Assembly (NCBI RefSeq): GCF_938017705.1
Contig: NZ_CALIIS010000089.1
Location: forward strand, 1 to 48,194
Reading direction: 5' to 3'
Length of the DNA stretch: 48,194 nucleotides
From: an uncultured Campylobacter sp.
Lineage (GTDB): Bacteria; Campylobacterota; Campylobacteria; Campylobacterales; Campylobacteraceae
Shown: piece after piece, positions 25,603 through 33,828 of the stretch
Position numbering within the stretch: the first letter of the stretch is position 1
Layout of the letters: each line of letters begins with the position of its first letter
Position numbers and translations under genes: made by a program
Notes under the pieces: generated by a model
Database searches by the model: none
What the model was told of the DNA's origin: nothing
Seen by the model: the letters and a program-made list of their open reading frames with translations, nothing else

Positions 25603-25977
25603 GTGATAAAGATCGGCACGGACATAACCGCGGTGCGCAGGATTGCGGCGCTGCGCGCAAAATACGGCACGAAATTTCTAAAGCGCATTTTGAAAAAATC
25701 TGAGTGCTCCTCCGCGCTGCGCGACGAAAGTATCGCGGGCGTCTATGCCGCCAAAGAGGCGCTTAGCAAGGCGTTAGGCACCGGCATCGGCGCGGAGTTT
25801 GGCTTCAAAGACGCCAAAATTTACAAAGACGCCCTGGGCGCGCCGCATCTAAAAATACGTAAAAAAATCCGTAAAAAATTTCATATCAAATCCGCAAGCC
25901 TTAGCATCACGCACGACGTAAATGTCGCGATCGCAGTAGTTGCGCTGGTGTTAAAAAAATCCAAAAAGCGAGCCTAA
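25603..25977 (+). CDS. acpS: Holo-[acyl-carrier-protein] synthase
   Basis: The enzyme moves 4'-phosphopantetheine from CoA to a Ser on acyl carrier protein and so activates fatty-acid synthesis. The 124-residue length is right. Motifs include MIKIGTDITAVRRI (Mg2+-binding Asp), AGVYAAKEALSKALGTG (Glu and Lys) and LSITHDVNVAIAV near the end. The start is GTG, with GGAG seven bases upstream; no ATG fits. It is the last gene of the yebC operon and is followed by a terminator. Confidence 0.93.
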   Translation: MIKIGTDITAVRRIAALRAKYGTKFLKRILKKSECSSALRDESIAGVYAAKEALSKALGTGIGAEFGFKDAKIYKDALGAPHLKIRKKIRKKFHIKSASLSITHDVNVAIAVVALVLKKSKKRA

Positions 25978-25983
25978 AATTTT

Positions 25984-26011
25984 AAAAGCGATAAAATTTT
26001 ATCGCTTTTTT
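25984..26011 (+). terminator. Intrinsic terminator after acpS
   Basis: AAAAGCGATAAAA and TTTTATCGCTTTT form a perfect 26-bp inverted repeat at 25984-26009, ending in a T run. It begins seven bases after the acpS stop codon. Confidence 0.85.
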
Positions 26012-27119
26012 CTTGAGTGCGGGATTTTTAAATTTTAAAATCTCGCCCAGGTTGCGCGTCCTAGGAATTTTATCGCGCGATCGCGCAAGCAAAAACCTTG
26101 CGTAAATTTTGCGCGGCAGAATTTTGAAATTTCACCGCCCCGCAGAATTTTTCTTTAAATTTGAGGTATGGAATTTTATAGCGGCACGATACGCGACGGC
26201 ACAACTCAAAGAATTTCAACCCAAAATTTAGAAATACAAAGATAGATTTTAGGTTTAAAATTTACTGCGAGATCACGCTCTAAAATTTAAAGTAGACGCA
26301 AAGTCGCTCTCATCCGACACATGTATTATCAAAGATTAAACGGAAGTTTATGGGCTGGTAGAACGCACGCCGCAGCGGCTGCAGCGTCTGTTTGTCTCAC
26401 CTATCTCAAGCAAGAGGCTTTTGTGCAGTACTTATGCCGAATGCCGCAGATAGCGGGGCGTTCTCTTTTGCTATGTACAAAAAATGGAGGCGAGCTTGCG
26501 TAGCTACATTTACCGCTTAGTCTGCCGCCAACTTGAGCACACACAGATAAGCGACGTACCCGCAGAAGCGAGTGATCAAATTTACGCGGCGAAATTTAAA
26601 GATGAAATTCCGCAAGCCATAGATTTAGCGTTAAATTTTAAAATTTCACGGCGGCGCAAAATTTTAAAATTCCATGCAGAGTGAATTTAAAATTTTAAGC
26701 CGCCAAGCCCGCGAGGATAAATTTAGCCGCTAAGAAGTTTTCAAAGCCTCTGCAAAAAGAAATTTTATCGCAGCGCGACGCCGCAAAATTTTCAATTGCT
26801 CGTATTTTGGCGGCGAGCTTACGCGGCTTACGTTTTCACGCGAGGTATAAGCTTCAATTCTCTATATTTTGACCTACGGCGCATTGCGATAGGGTTTGGA
26901 ATTTTTCCCGTATAAATTTCAATCGTCTATATTTCGGCCACTCCGAAACTGCACCCAAAGCCGCTCTGTAGTTAAAGCCGCGTAAATTTAAAATTGCTCG
27001 CGTCAAGATATGATTAAATTTAAAGCGTTTCAAGCGCAAAGCACAGTCGCGGCGCGAACTTACGTAAAATATCCCAAACTACGATTAAATTCCAAGCCGC
27101 AACCAAATTCTCGCGCAAC
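26012..27119. other. 1.1-kb gene-free region with dispersed degenerate repeats
   Basis: No convincing gene on either strand; short frames have random-looking compositions. Similar blocks of about 29 bp occur at 26784, 26846 and 26911 (second and third read TATAAGCTTCAATTCTC and TATAAATTTCAATCGTC), at about 62-65 bp spacing, with a weaker fourth near 26982. The repeats are too unequal for a CRISPR array. Confidence 0.5.
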
Positions 27120-27143
27120 AAAAGGCGGACTACTCCGCCTTTT
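27120..27143 (-). terminator. Intrinsic terminator overlapping the DAHP synthase stop codon
   Basis: On the minus strand AAAAGGCGGA and TCCGCCTTTT form a ten-base stem around a four-base loop (GTAG) that contains the TAG stop. The stem ends in TTTT. Confidence 0.75.
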
Positions 27144-28473
27144 TTAGATTATCGGCGAGCAAAAACGCAAGCTCTAGCGCCTGATCTGCGTTTAGGCGCG
27201 GATCGCACTGCGTTTCGTAGCGCTGTTTTAGCGTCTCTTGCGTCACGTTAAACGAGCCGCCCGTGCACTCGGTGACGTTTTGACCGGTCATCTCAAGGTG
27301 AATGCCGCCTGCGTGCGTGCCCTCCGCGGCGTGGATCTCGAAAAAGCTCTGAACTTCACTTAAAATTTTAGAAAATTCGCGCGTTTTATAGCCGTTCGCG
27401 GCCTTGACGGTGTTGCCGTGCATCGGATCGATGCTGTATAGGATCGCCCTGCCCTCGCGCTTTAGCTCGCGTAAAATTTGCGGCAGCCGCGCGCCGATCT
27501 TATCCGCGCCCATGCGGATGATGACGTTTAGCCTGCCTGCTTCGTTTTGCGGATTGAGCTTGTCGCAAAGGCGCAAAATTTCATCTGCAGTGCCGCTCGG
27601 GCCGATCTTGACGCCGAGAGGGTTTTTGATACCGCTTAAAAAATGCACGTGCGCATCGTCCGCGCCGCGCGTGCGCTCGCCGATCCAAAGCATATGCGCC
27701 GAGCAATCGTACCAATCGCCGCTGGTGCTATCGATGCGCGTCAGGCACTCCTCGTAGTGCAGCAGCAGCGCCTCGTGCGAGGTATAAAGCACCGTCTCGG
27801 CAAGGCTCGGGGAATTCGCAGCGCTCAGCCCGCATGCCTCCATAAATTTAAGCGTGCGCGAAATTTCATCGCTGAGCTCGTTAAATTTAGCCTCCAGCTC
27901 GCCCTTTTTCAAAAAGCCCAAATTCCACTTATGCACTTCGTGCAGGTTCGCAAGACCGCCGCGAGAAAAGGCGCGCAGAAGATTCAGCGTCGAAGCGCTT
28001 TGATGATACGCCTCGATCATGCGCGCAGGATCCGGCTTGCGCGCCGCTTCGCTAAACTCAAAACCGTTGATTATGTCGCCGCGGTAGCTAGGCAAACTCA
28101 CGCCGCCCGCCTCCTCGAAGTCGCTGCTGCGCGGCTTTGCAAACTGCCCCGCGATGCGACCCACCTTGACGACGGGACGTCCCGCCGCAAAGGTAAGAAT
28201 GATCGCCATCTGAAGCATTACCTTAAACATATCGCGGATATTATTCGCGCTAAAATCATTAAAGCTCTCCGCGCAATCGCCGCCTTGAAGCAGAAAAGAC
28301 TTGCCCTCGCTGGCGCGCGCAAGCTCGGCTTTTAAATTTCGCACCTCGCCCGCGAAAATTAACGGCGGCAGCTTGTAAAGGCGCTCTTTAGCGGCCTGCA
28401 CCGCACTTTCATCCTGATAGATCGGCTGCTGTAAAATTTTATAATCTTTCCACGACGTCCTACTCCAACTCAT
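27130..28473 (-). CDS. aroG: Class II 3-deoxy-7-phosphoheptulonate (DAHP) synthase
   Basis: The enzyme joins phosphoenolpyruvate and erythrose 4-phosphate in the first step of the shikimate pathway. The 447-residue length and the class II pattern fit plant-like/AroA-II enzymes: SWKDYKILQQPIYQ, FLLQGGDCAESF, KVGRIAGQFAKPRS, WVGERTRG-like LWIGERTRGADDAHV, and YSIDPMHGNTVKA. Metal ligands include Cys in GGDCAES and His in DPMHGN. AGGAGGGG lies before the ATG. The gene is a single unit whose terminator overlaps its stop codon. Confidence 0.94.
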   Translation of the reverse strand: MSWSRTSWKDYKILQQPIYQDESAVQAAKERLYKLPPLIFAGEVRNLKAELARASEGKSFLLQGGDCAESFNDFSANNIRDMFKVMLQMAIILTFAAGRPVVKVGRIAGQFAKPRSSDFEEAGGVSLPSYRGDIINGFEFSEAARKPDPARMIEAYHQSASTLNLLRAFSRGGLANLHEVHKWNLGFLKKGELEAKFNELSDEISRTLKFMEACGLSAANSPSLAETVLYTSHEALLLHYEECLTRIDSTSGDWYDCSAHMLWIGERTRGADDAHVHFLSGIKNPLGVKIGPSGTADEILRLCDKLNPQNEAGRLNVIIRMGADKIGARLPQILRELKREGRAILYSIDPMHGNTVKAANGYKTREFSKILSEVQSFFEIHAAEGTHAGGIHLEMTGQNVTECTGGSFNVTQETLKQRYETQCDPRLNADQALELAFLLADNLKKAE

Positions 28474-28577
28474 AGCCCCTCCTAGGTTTCGTAAAATTTC
28501 ACGATTATACCCAAATAAGCTTTTATTAACCCAAAAAATCTTAAAATAGCGCCTTTAGGCAATTTGGAAGGAATTTT

Positions 28578-29450
28578 ATGGAAAACGATCGCGCTAAAGG
28601 ACTAATGCTTGCATTTGTGACCTTTCTTATGTGGGGCGTTTTTCCGATATTTTTTAAGCTCATAAAAGACGTGGACGCGGTGCAAATTTTAGCGCATCGC
28701 GTCGTTTGGTCCTTCCTACTACTGCTCGTTTTTCTCTGCTTTACGCATCGTTTAAAAAACGTCGCTCGGCTTCTTAGCACCCCCAAAATCGCTCTCACGC
28801 TGCTTTGTACGGGACTGCTTATCAGCACGAACTGGGGAGTTTATATCTACGCGGTAAATTCCGATCAAATTTTAGCCACCAGCCTCGGGTATTTCATAAA
28901 TCCGCTATTTTCGGTGCTCTTGGGCGCTTTGTTTCTGCGCGAGCGGCTAAGCGCGGCGGCGAAATTTTCTCTGCTGCTAGCCTTTGCGGCGATCGGCGTG
29001 CAAATTTACGCGTTGGGTAGGCTTCCTATAATCTCGCTCGTGCTGCCGCTTAGCTTTGCATTTTACGGGCTCCTACGCAAGAAGGTAAAAGTGCCTAGCT
29101 TTGAGGGGTTGTTTTGCGAGACGACGCTGATGCTGCTGCCTGCACTCGCGTTTCTGATCTACTGCGCGCTGAAAGGAAGCGGCGCTTTCGGCTTTAGCGC
29201 AAGCGGCGCGCTGCTGTTTGCAAGCGGACTGATTACGATTTTGCCGCTGCTTACTTTCGCCGTAAGCACGCAGTATCTGCCGCTATCTACGATCGGCTTT
29301 ATGCAATACATCAGCCCTAGCATGAGCATGCTAATCGCGGTATTTATCTACGGCGAGGAGCTTGAGAGCTACAAAATTTTAAGCTTTTCGCTAATTTGGT
29401 TCGGGCTTGCAGTCGTGGGCTTGGACGGTTTAAGGAGAAAAAATGGCTAA
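28578..29450 (+). CDS. rarD: RarD-type EamA-family transporter
   Basis: The 290-residue protein has about ten membrane helices in two repeated halves, the EamA (drug/metabolite transporter) plan. The beginning GLMLAFVTFLMWGVFPIFFK and the AHRVVWSFLLLL segment are characteristic of RarD. The natural substrate of the family is mostly unknown; some members export metabolites or give chloramphenicol tolerance. The ribosome binding site GGAAGGA precedes the ATG. The next gene overlaps by eight bases. Confidence 0.88.
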   Translation: MENDRAKGLMLAFVTFLMWGVFPIFFKLIKDVDAVQILAHRVVWSFLLLLVFLCFTHRLKNVARLLSTPKIALTLLCTGLLISTNWGVYIYAVNSDQILATSLGYFINPLFSVLLGALFLRERLSAAAKFSLLLAFAAIGVQIYALGRLPIISLVLPLSFAFYGLLRKKVKVPSFEGLFCETTLMLLPALAFLIYCALKGSGAFGFSASGALLFASGLITILPLLTFAVSTQYLPLSTIGFMQYISPSMSMLIAVFIYGEELESYKILSFSLIWFGLAVVGLDGLRRKNG

Positions 29451-29853
29451 TTTCGCTTTGATGTTCGCAGTCGCCCTTGCGGTGGGCGCGCTCGTGTATT
29501 TTCAGGTTCAAAAGGCTTCCGCGCGCGCAGACGCCGCAGATCCCGAGCTTAACTCGCAAAGGTATATGAAATTTTGCGATATTTTAGAGGGCAAACTGCG
29601 AGCTCTAAAGCGGCTAGAGCTGCACGACGAAAGCGCTCGCGAGAGCTATCTTGACGAGCTTGAGGCTCTTAGCAAGGAGCTGGTTTATATAAAAACGATG
29701 CATCAAAGTAACCTAAATCCCGCCGTGTGGGAGGGCAAGCTATTTGAGTTTCTCAATAAAACGGACGCTTTGATCGAAAAATATGCCGCGGACGCAGAGC
29801 GCGCACTGCAAGACTGGCGCAAAGAGCTAGAGATGGAATTTAAGAATTTGTAG
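29443..29853 (+). CDS. Membrane-anchored helical hypothetical protein
   Basis: The 136-residue product begins with a hydrophobic helix (about residues 3-21, FALMFAVALAVGALVYF) and continues as a charged, helical domain that could form a coiled coil. No family is recognised. The start overlaps the end of rarD by eight bases and uses AAGGAG inside that gene, so expression is coupled to the transporter. It is followed by the AT-rich edge of the KAP island. Confidence 0.6.
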   Translation: MANFALMFAVALAVGALVYFQVQKASARADAADPELNSQRYMKFCDILEGKLRALKRLELHDESARESYLDELEALSKELVYIKTMHQSNLNPAVWEGKLFEFLNKTDALIEKYAADAERALQDWRKELEMEFKNL

Positions 29854-30059
29854 CCGTATTTAGGAATTCCAACCGCTTATAGTCTAAATTTAAGCGTAAT
29901 ATATAGAATTTTAATATTTCAGAAAGAGAATTAGCTCCATTCCGAAATTCTAATTAAAGCAAAAATCAAGATAATAATTTAAGCCAGTTTACATTTTAAA
30001 TTTAATAAATTTTAATAAGCAAGGGAGTACAATTTTAAATATTTTTCAAAGGAGAAGTA

Positions 30060-30335
30060 ATGGCAAAAATTTGTATCACAAAGAGTTCTCATCCCGATTT
30101 TACGGTGTTCGTAACAGATAAAGAATACAAGGCAGATCTTTTAGTTTATGTAGTAAATCAGGATTACAAAGCAAAAAGCGATGGGCTATGGTATGTAGTA
30201 GACCAAGATAAAAATGGCTACACGAAGATCGCCTACACCAATAACGAAAATAGAGCCGATTTTAAAATTTGCTTCGTTAATAGCGAATATAAAGCAAAAT
30301 GGCAAAAGTCGAACTCAGCACAAGGTAGATTGTAA
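30060..30335 (+). CDS. DUF6150 family small repeat protein
   Basis: The 91-residue product is built from short repeats of the type VTDKEYKADLLVYVV, VNQDYKAKSDGLWYV and VNSEYKAKW, the hallmark of the DUF6150 family. The repeats alternate a strand with a Tyr-Lys-Ala turn. The function is unknown. AAAGGAG precedes the ATG. The surrounding DNA is AT-richer than the genes on both sides, and the product lies upstream of a KAP NTPase in the same direction, which hints at a shared island. Confidence 0.7.
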   Translation: MAKICITKSSHPDFTVFVTDKEYKADLLVYVVNQDYKAKSDGLWYVVDQDKNGYTKIAYTNNENRADFKICFVNSEYKAKWQKSNSAQGRL

Positions 30336-30455
30336 ATTTTAAAAATTCGCTCGGATTTTTAAAATTTCGATGAAATTCTGCCCGAAATTCTCGAAGTTTC
30401 GAGTAAAATCTTCAAGATTTCAAAAATAACTTATGGAATTTAAAAAGGAAAATCT

Positions 30456-31268
30456 ATGGCTAAAAATACTGCCACTTTTACCGATCTACCCGCTAAAAAT
30501 GATCTTTTTGGGCTAAATCCGTATATTGAAGGGCTTGCTAAGTTTATCGGTATGTGCTCCACTCCACTGACGATAGCTATTCAAGGCGATTGGGGCTCTG
30601 GTAAAACATCTATGATGGAAATGACACGTGAAAAGTTAGATACAAAAATTTATCCAGTTTGGTTTAATACGTGGCAATATTCGCAATTTAACCTAGATAG
30701 CGAGCTTACAGTTTCATTTATGCGCGAAATAGTAGAATCCATCGGTGCCAAAGGCGAGGTCAGAAAGGGCTTTGATAAAGCGCTAAATTCCATAGGTTCT
30801 ATCGCGAGAAACGCCGTAACCCTCGCCGCCGATAGATTTTTAGGCGAAAAAATAGGTGCCGCGGTAGGAAACGCTATGGATTGCTTAAACCAAAGTTCTC
30901 CTACTTACGCCGCACTTGAAGTTAAAAATTTACGTGCCGAATTTGAAAAATGCGTAAATTTTGCACTCAAAGCTCGCAACAAAGAGAAGCTAGTAATCTT
31001 CGTCGATGATTTGGATAGGCTAAACCCATCACGCGCAGTCGAGCTTTTAGAAGTTCTAAAAAATTATTTAGATTGTGAAAAGTGCGTATTTATCCTAGCG
31101 GTCGATTCTAGCGTCATATTCCAAGGTGTGCGCGAAAAATATAGCTCAGATATAACGCCTAAAAAAGCAAAAAGCTTTTTCGATAAAATTATTCAAGTAC
31201 CGTTTAAAATGCCGATCGATATTTATGATATCAAAAATTACGTAAAAAAGTTGACAAAGTTGCTTTAA
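30456..31268 (+). CDS. KAP-family P-loop NTPase, N-terminal part (gene broken at about 31250)
   Basis: The first 264 or so residues are a normal KAP NTPase: Walker A GDWGSGKTS at residues 44-52, KAP signature FNTWQYSQF, Walker B KLVIFVDDLDRLNPS at about 178-192, and the following EVLKNYLDCEKCVFILAVDS. At about 31250 the sequence leaves the family in the middle of the domain and switches to a dhaK-like fragment, so this frame stops at 31268. The C-terminal part resumes at 31342 in another frame. KAP proteins are predicted membrane-associated ATPases, and some act in phage exclusion. The ribosome binding site AAAAGGA fits the ATG. The break makes activity doubtful. Confidence 0.85.
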   Translation: MAKNTATFTDLPAKNDLFGLNPYIEGLAKFIGMCSTPLTIAIQGDWGSGKTSMMEMTREKLDTKIYPVWFNTWQYSQFNLDSELTVSFMREIVESIGAKGEVRKGFDKALNSIGSIARNAVTLAADRFLGEKIGAAVGNAMDCLNQSSPTYAALEVKNLRAEFEKCVNFALKARNKEKLVIFVDDLDRLNPSRAVELLEVLKNYLDCEKCVFILAVDSSVIFQGVREKYSSDITPKKAKSFFDKIIQVPFKMPIDIYDIKNYVKKLTKLL

Positions 31269-31351
31269 TTAGTGGTGGAGGAAGTGGACATGAGCCTGCT
31301 CATGCTGGCTATGTTGGTTATGGAATGTTAGATGCAGCAGTATGTGGAGAA
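31250..31351 (+). other. Fragment of a dihydroxyacetone kinase gene (dhaK) inside the KAP gene
   Basis: In a third frame, bases 31250-31351 translate to VDKVALISGGGSGHEPAHAG and continue YVGYGMLDAAVCGE. This matches the substrate-binding region of DhaK, including the conserved HEPAHAG with the His that holds dihydroxyacetone. There is no start or stop; it covers only about 34 residues. Codon choice (GGT GGA GGA AGT GGA) is AT-rich and unlike the host genes nearby. It replaces a similar length of KAP sequence rather than simply adding to it. Confidence 0.85.
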
Positions 31352-32286
31352 ATAATCCGCGCAGCATGAAAAGACTATTTAACTCTTACAATCTACTTGA
31401 GCTCGTAATAAACAGCATAGCCGAAGAGAAATTAAAAGACGATAGCAAATTGATACTCTTTGCTACGCTTTGCATGCAAAATAAATTTGAATATATGTAT
31501 AAGCTCTTGGTGCAAAATCAAGAGCTTATAAGCGAAGAGTTATTTGAGAAGCTGATAGATTGCAAAAGTGATATATTCGCTTCGGCGAAAGACTTAACAG
31601 ACGATGAAAAGGCAAATTTTACTGAGTTTTTCAATGAAATTTTATCTCTTTTAGATAGCGATAATAACGGCGTTATAGACGAGAACGAAACAGAGCTTTT
31701 AAAAAAGGCTTTAAAGTATTCGTCTATAACCTCAACTGCTACACCTAGCGATACTAAAGGAGGAACAGAGAATCCTAGAGGCGCAAACAAAGCTATTGCC
31801 GAAGCGCTTTGCAAACAGCTAAATGAACACTACAGCTGTGAATTCCATCAAACTTACCGCAGAGGCGATACGACAAACTGCTACATAGTAGTTACGCGCG
31901 CGCAAAGTGTAGAAGCTTCAAATGGGCGCGGTCGTATAACTCCTAGCTTTCAAATAGCTTTAATACCAATAGAGAGTGGCAAAATAGCATTAAGCTTATA
32001 CTCTTATGTACTGCAAAATGGAGGGACTCGCCCGGGCAAAGATTACGACTCATGGCAAGAATACATAGGTGGTGAAAATCCACTAGAAAATGCGGGTTTG
32101 CAAGCTCCAATCAAAGCCCCGATGGACGAAGGACAATATCTACCAACCCTAGCGTATGAGAGCTTCTATGTCTCCGCAGGCGAAGTAAAGCCTGGTGACA
32201 TTACACTATTCGACGCCATTTGTAAAGCATTTGACTGCGTAAGAGATAAATTTGAAATCGAAACAAAGCTAGGAAGAAATTTATGA
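31342..32286 (+). CDS. KAP NTPase C-terminal part with an EF-hand-like loop
   Basis: The 314-residue frame starts at an ATG inside the foreign fragment. NNPRSMKRLFNSYNLLELV is the standard C-terminal sensor segment of KAP ATPases. At residues 105-116 it has DSDNNGVIDENE, a perfect 12-residue EF-hand calcium loop (D1, D3, N5, G6, I8, E12). A roughly 170-residue domain follows that I do not recognise, with Tyr/Gly-rich and Pro-rich segments. It overlaps the next gene by four bases. It could be translated on its own or be the dead end of a broken gene. Confidence 0.7.
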   Translation: MWRNNPRSMKRLFNSYNLLELVINSIAEEKLKDDSKLILFATLCMQNKFEYMYKLLVQNQELISEELFEKLIDCKSDIFASAKDLTDDEKANFTEFFNEILSLLDSDNNGVIDENETELLKKALKYSSITSTATPSDTKGGTENPRGANKAIAEALCKQLNEHYSCEFHQTYRRGDTTNCYIVVTRAQSVEASNGRGRITPSFQIALIPIESGKIALSLYSYVLQNGGTRPGKDYDSWQEYIGGENPLENAGLQAPIKAPMDEGQYLPTLAYESFYVSAGEVKPGDITLFDAICKAFDCVRDKFEIETKLGRNL

Positions 32287-32864
32287 GTAAAGAGATCGCC
32301 AATATTCCGTGCCCTTGTGAAGTAGAGGTAGAAAAATATTTGAGAAAATGGGAGACGCTCGGTAATTATGTTTTACAAGAAAAAGCCATCGTGGAAATTT
32401 TTGCAGAGCGTCCTACAAATCAAATAATAGAAGATGTGCTTATAAAGGTCTGTTTATTAAACGATTTTTATAGCACAAACATTTTAGACACATTTAGAGT
32501 TGCAAAGCATATCCTAAATTTAGACATTGATAAACGACTAAAGGCAGGTGATTTAGGTTTAATAAATGATATTGCAATCGTTACGATGAAAAACGGTAAA
32601 AGTAGGAATTTTTATTCATTTGCTAGTAAATACTGCGCACATCATCAAGCAGACGTTTATGCAATCTTTGATTCTTTCGTACAAAAAGATCTTTTATACT
32701 TTGCAAAAAAAGATAAATTTTGCGAATTCAAGCGAGATGACCTAAAAAATTATAAGGAATTTAGTCGTATCTTGAGAGAATTCATAAAATTTTATAATCT
32801 TAAGCGTTACTCGTTACGCCAAATCGATCAATACTTATGGCTGTTAGGCAAAGAGTATCTATAA
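32283..32864 (+). CDS. 193-residue partner protein of the KAP NTPase
   Basis: The start overlaps the KAP C-terminal frame as ATGA, so the two are coupled. The helical protein contains NFYSFASKYCAHHQADVYAI followed by FDSFVQK, a pattern I have seen in small uncharacterised proteins beside nucleases and defence genes. The exact family is not clear to me. No catalytic motif is evident. Its position after a KAP NTPase suggests a shared function; defence is a guess. The DNA is AT-rich like the rest of the island. Confidence 0.6.
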   Translation: MSKEIANIPCPCEVEVEKYLRKWETLGNYVLQEKAIVEIFAERPTNQIIEDVLIKVCLLNDFYSTNILDTFRVAKHILNLDIDKRLKAGDLGLINDIAIVTMKNGKSRNFYSFASKYCAHHQADVYAIFDSFVQKDLLYFAKKDKFCEFKRDDLKNYKEFSRILREFIKFYNLKRYSLRQIDQYLWLLGKEYL

Positions 32865-32893
32865 ATTTAAATGATCTGTAAAATTTTAACCTT

Positions 32894-32911
32894 AAAGCTC
32901 TTAGAGCTTTT
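32894..32911 (+). terminator. Weak hairpin after the KAP island operon
   Basis: AAAGCTC and GAGCTTT pair around a three-base loop, with four T following on the right. It lies 30 bases after the stop codon of the 193-residue gene. The short T run makes this a weak call. Confidence 0.35.
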
Positions 32912-33057
32912 GGAATTGGAATTTTCTACTATATATTTCTCAGTGCTTGCTATAATAAACGAAGTATTAAAAAAATATTATAAATTTGATCATCCAACCA
33001 TAAAGTTAATTTTGAATAACCATAGTCTGTAATTTAAAAAAGCGAAATTTAGAAGAT

Positions 33058-33088
33058 AAATTTAAGCGGGAAGATCCCGCTTAAATTT
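33058..33088 (-). terminator. Strong hairpin at the end of the frd operon
   Basis: A 14-base perfect stem (AAATTTAAGCGGGA with its complement) and a three-base loop end at the first base of the frdB stop codon. On the minus strand it is followed by TTTATCTTCT. It is likely the operon terminator. Confidence 0.75.
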
Positions 33089-33828
33089 TATTTGTCGCCG
33101 CAGCCGCATTTGCCCTGAGCGGCAAGCTTGCGGCGAACATATGCGATTTTGCTTTGAAGCGGAAGGTGCTTAGGGCAGTGGTCTTCGCAGCCTAGCAGCG
33201 TCATACAGCCGAATACTCCGTCATCATCGCCGATTAGCTCGTAAAAATCCTCATCGGTTCGCTTATCCAGCGCATCGATCTGAAAGCGTGCCACGCGGTT
33301 GATACCGACGGCGCCGATGTAGTCTTTTCGCATTATCGCTACGCCGCATGCAGCTACGCAGATACCGCACTCGATGCAGCGATCCAGCTCGAAAACCTCC
33401 TGCGCAACCTCTGGCTCAACCTTCTCCTCAAGCTTAGAGATGTCGGTTTCGTGATCGGTGTGAATCCAGCTCTCTACGCGTTTGCTCATAGCATTCATCC
33501 AGTTGCCCGTATCGACGCTAAGATCTTTTAGCAACTTAAAAAATGGAAGCGGCATAAGCTCGATCACGCCGTCCGGATAGTCCTTAGTAAGCGTGCGGCA
33601 CGCAAGCTGCGGCTTGCCGTTTACGAGCATACCACAGCTACCGCAGATACCCGCGCGGCAAACGAAGTCGAAGCTTAGCTCGGGATCAAATCTCTCACGA
33701 ATCACGTTAAGCGCGATAAACAACGTCATTCCGTCGGTCTCTTCGATCTCGTAAGTAGCGAAGTGCGGCTTTGAAATTTTGCTTAGCGGATTATACTTAA
33801 ATGCCTTTATTGTTATTTTTCTACTCAT
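33088..33828 (-). CDS. frdB: Fumarate reductase iron-sulfur subunit
   Basis: The subunit passes electrons from the haem subunit FrdC to the flavin of FrdA on the inner face of the membrane. The 246-residue length is normal. The [2Fe-2S] cysteines lie in CRAGICGSCGML and in LACRT. The [4Fe-4S] and [3Fe-4S] sites use CIECGICVAACG and GCEDHCPKHLP. The start overlaps the end of frdA by eight bases. The hairpin terminator touches its stop codon. Confidence 0.97.
   Translation of the reverse strand: MSRKITIKAFKYNPLSKISKPHFATYEIEETDGMTLFIALNVIRERFDPELSFDFVCRAGICGSCGMLVNGKPQLACRTLTKDYPDGVIELMPLPFFKLLKDLSVDTGNWMNAMSKRVESWIHTDHETDISKLEEKVEPEVAQEVFELDRCIECGICVAACGVAIMRKDYIGAVGINRVARFQIDALDKRTDEDFYELIGDDDGVFGCMTLLGCEDHCPKHLPLQSKIAYVRRKLAAQGKCGCGDK

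Noticed and set aside
26321..26684. Two short plus-strand frames in the 1.1-kb gap
   Set aside because: Random-looking composition and no ribosome binding site; no homologous pattern recognised.
26784..27010. Possible CRISPR array
   Set aside because: The repeat blocks differ from each other in many positions, their spacing is unequal, and no cas gene is present in the window.
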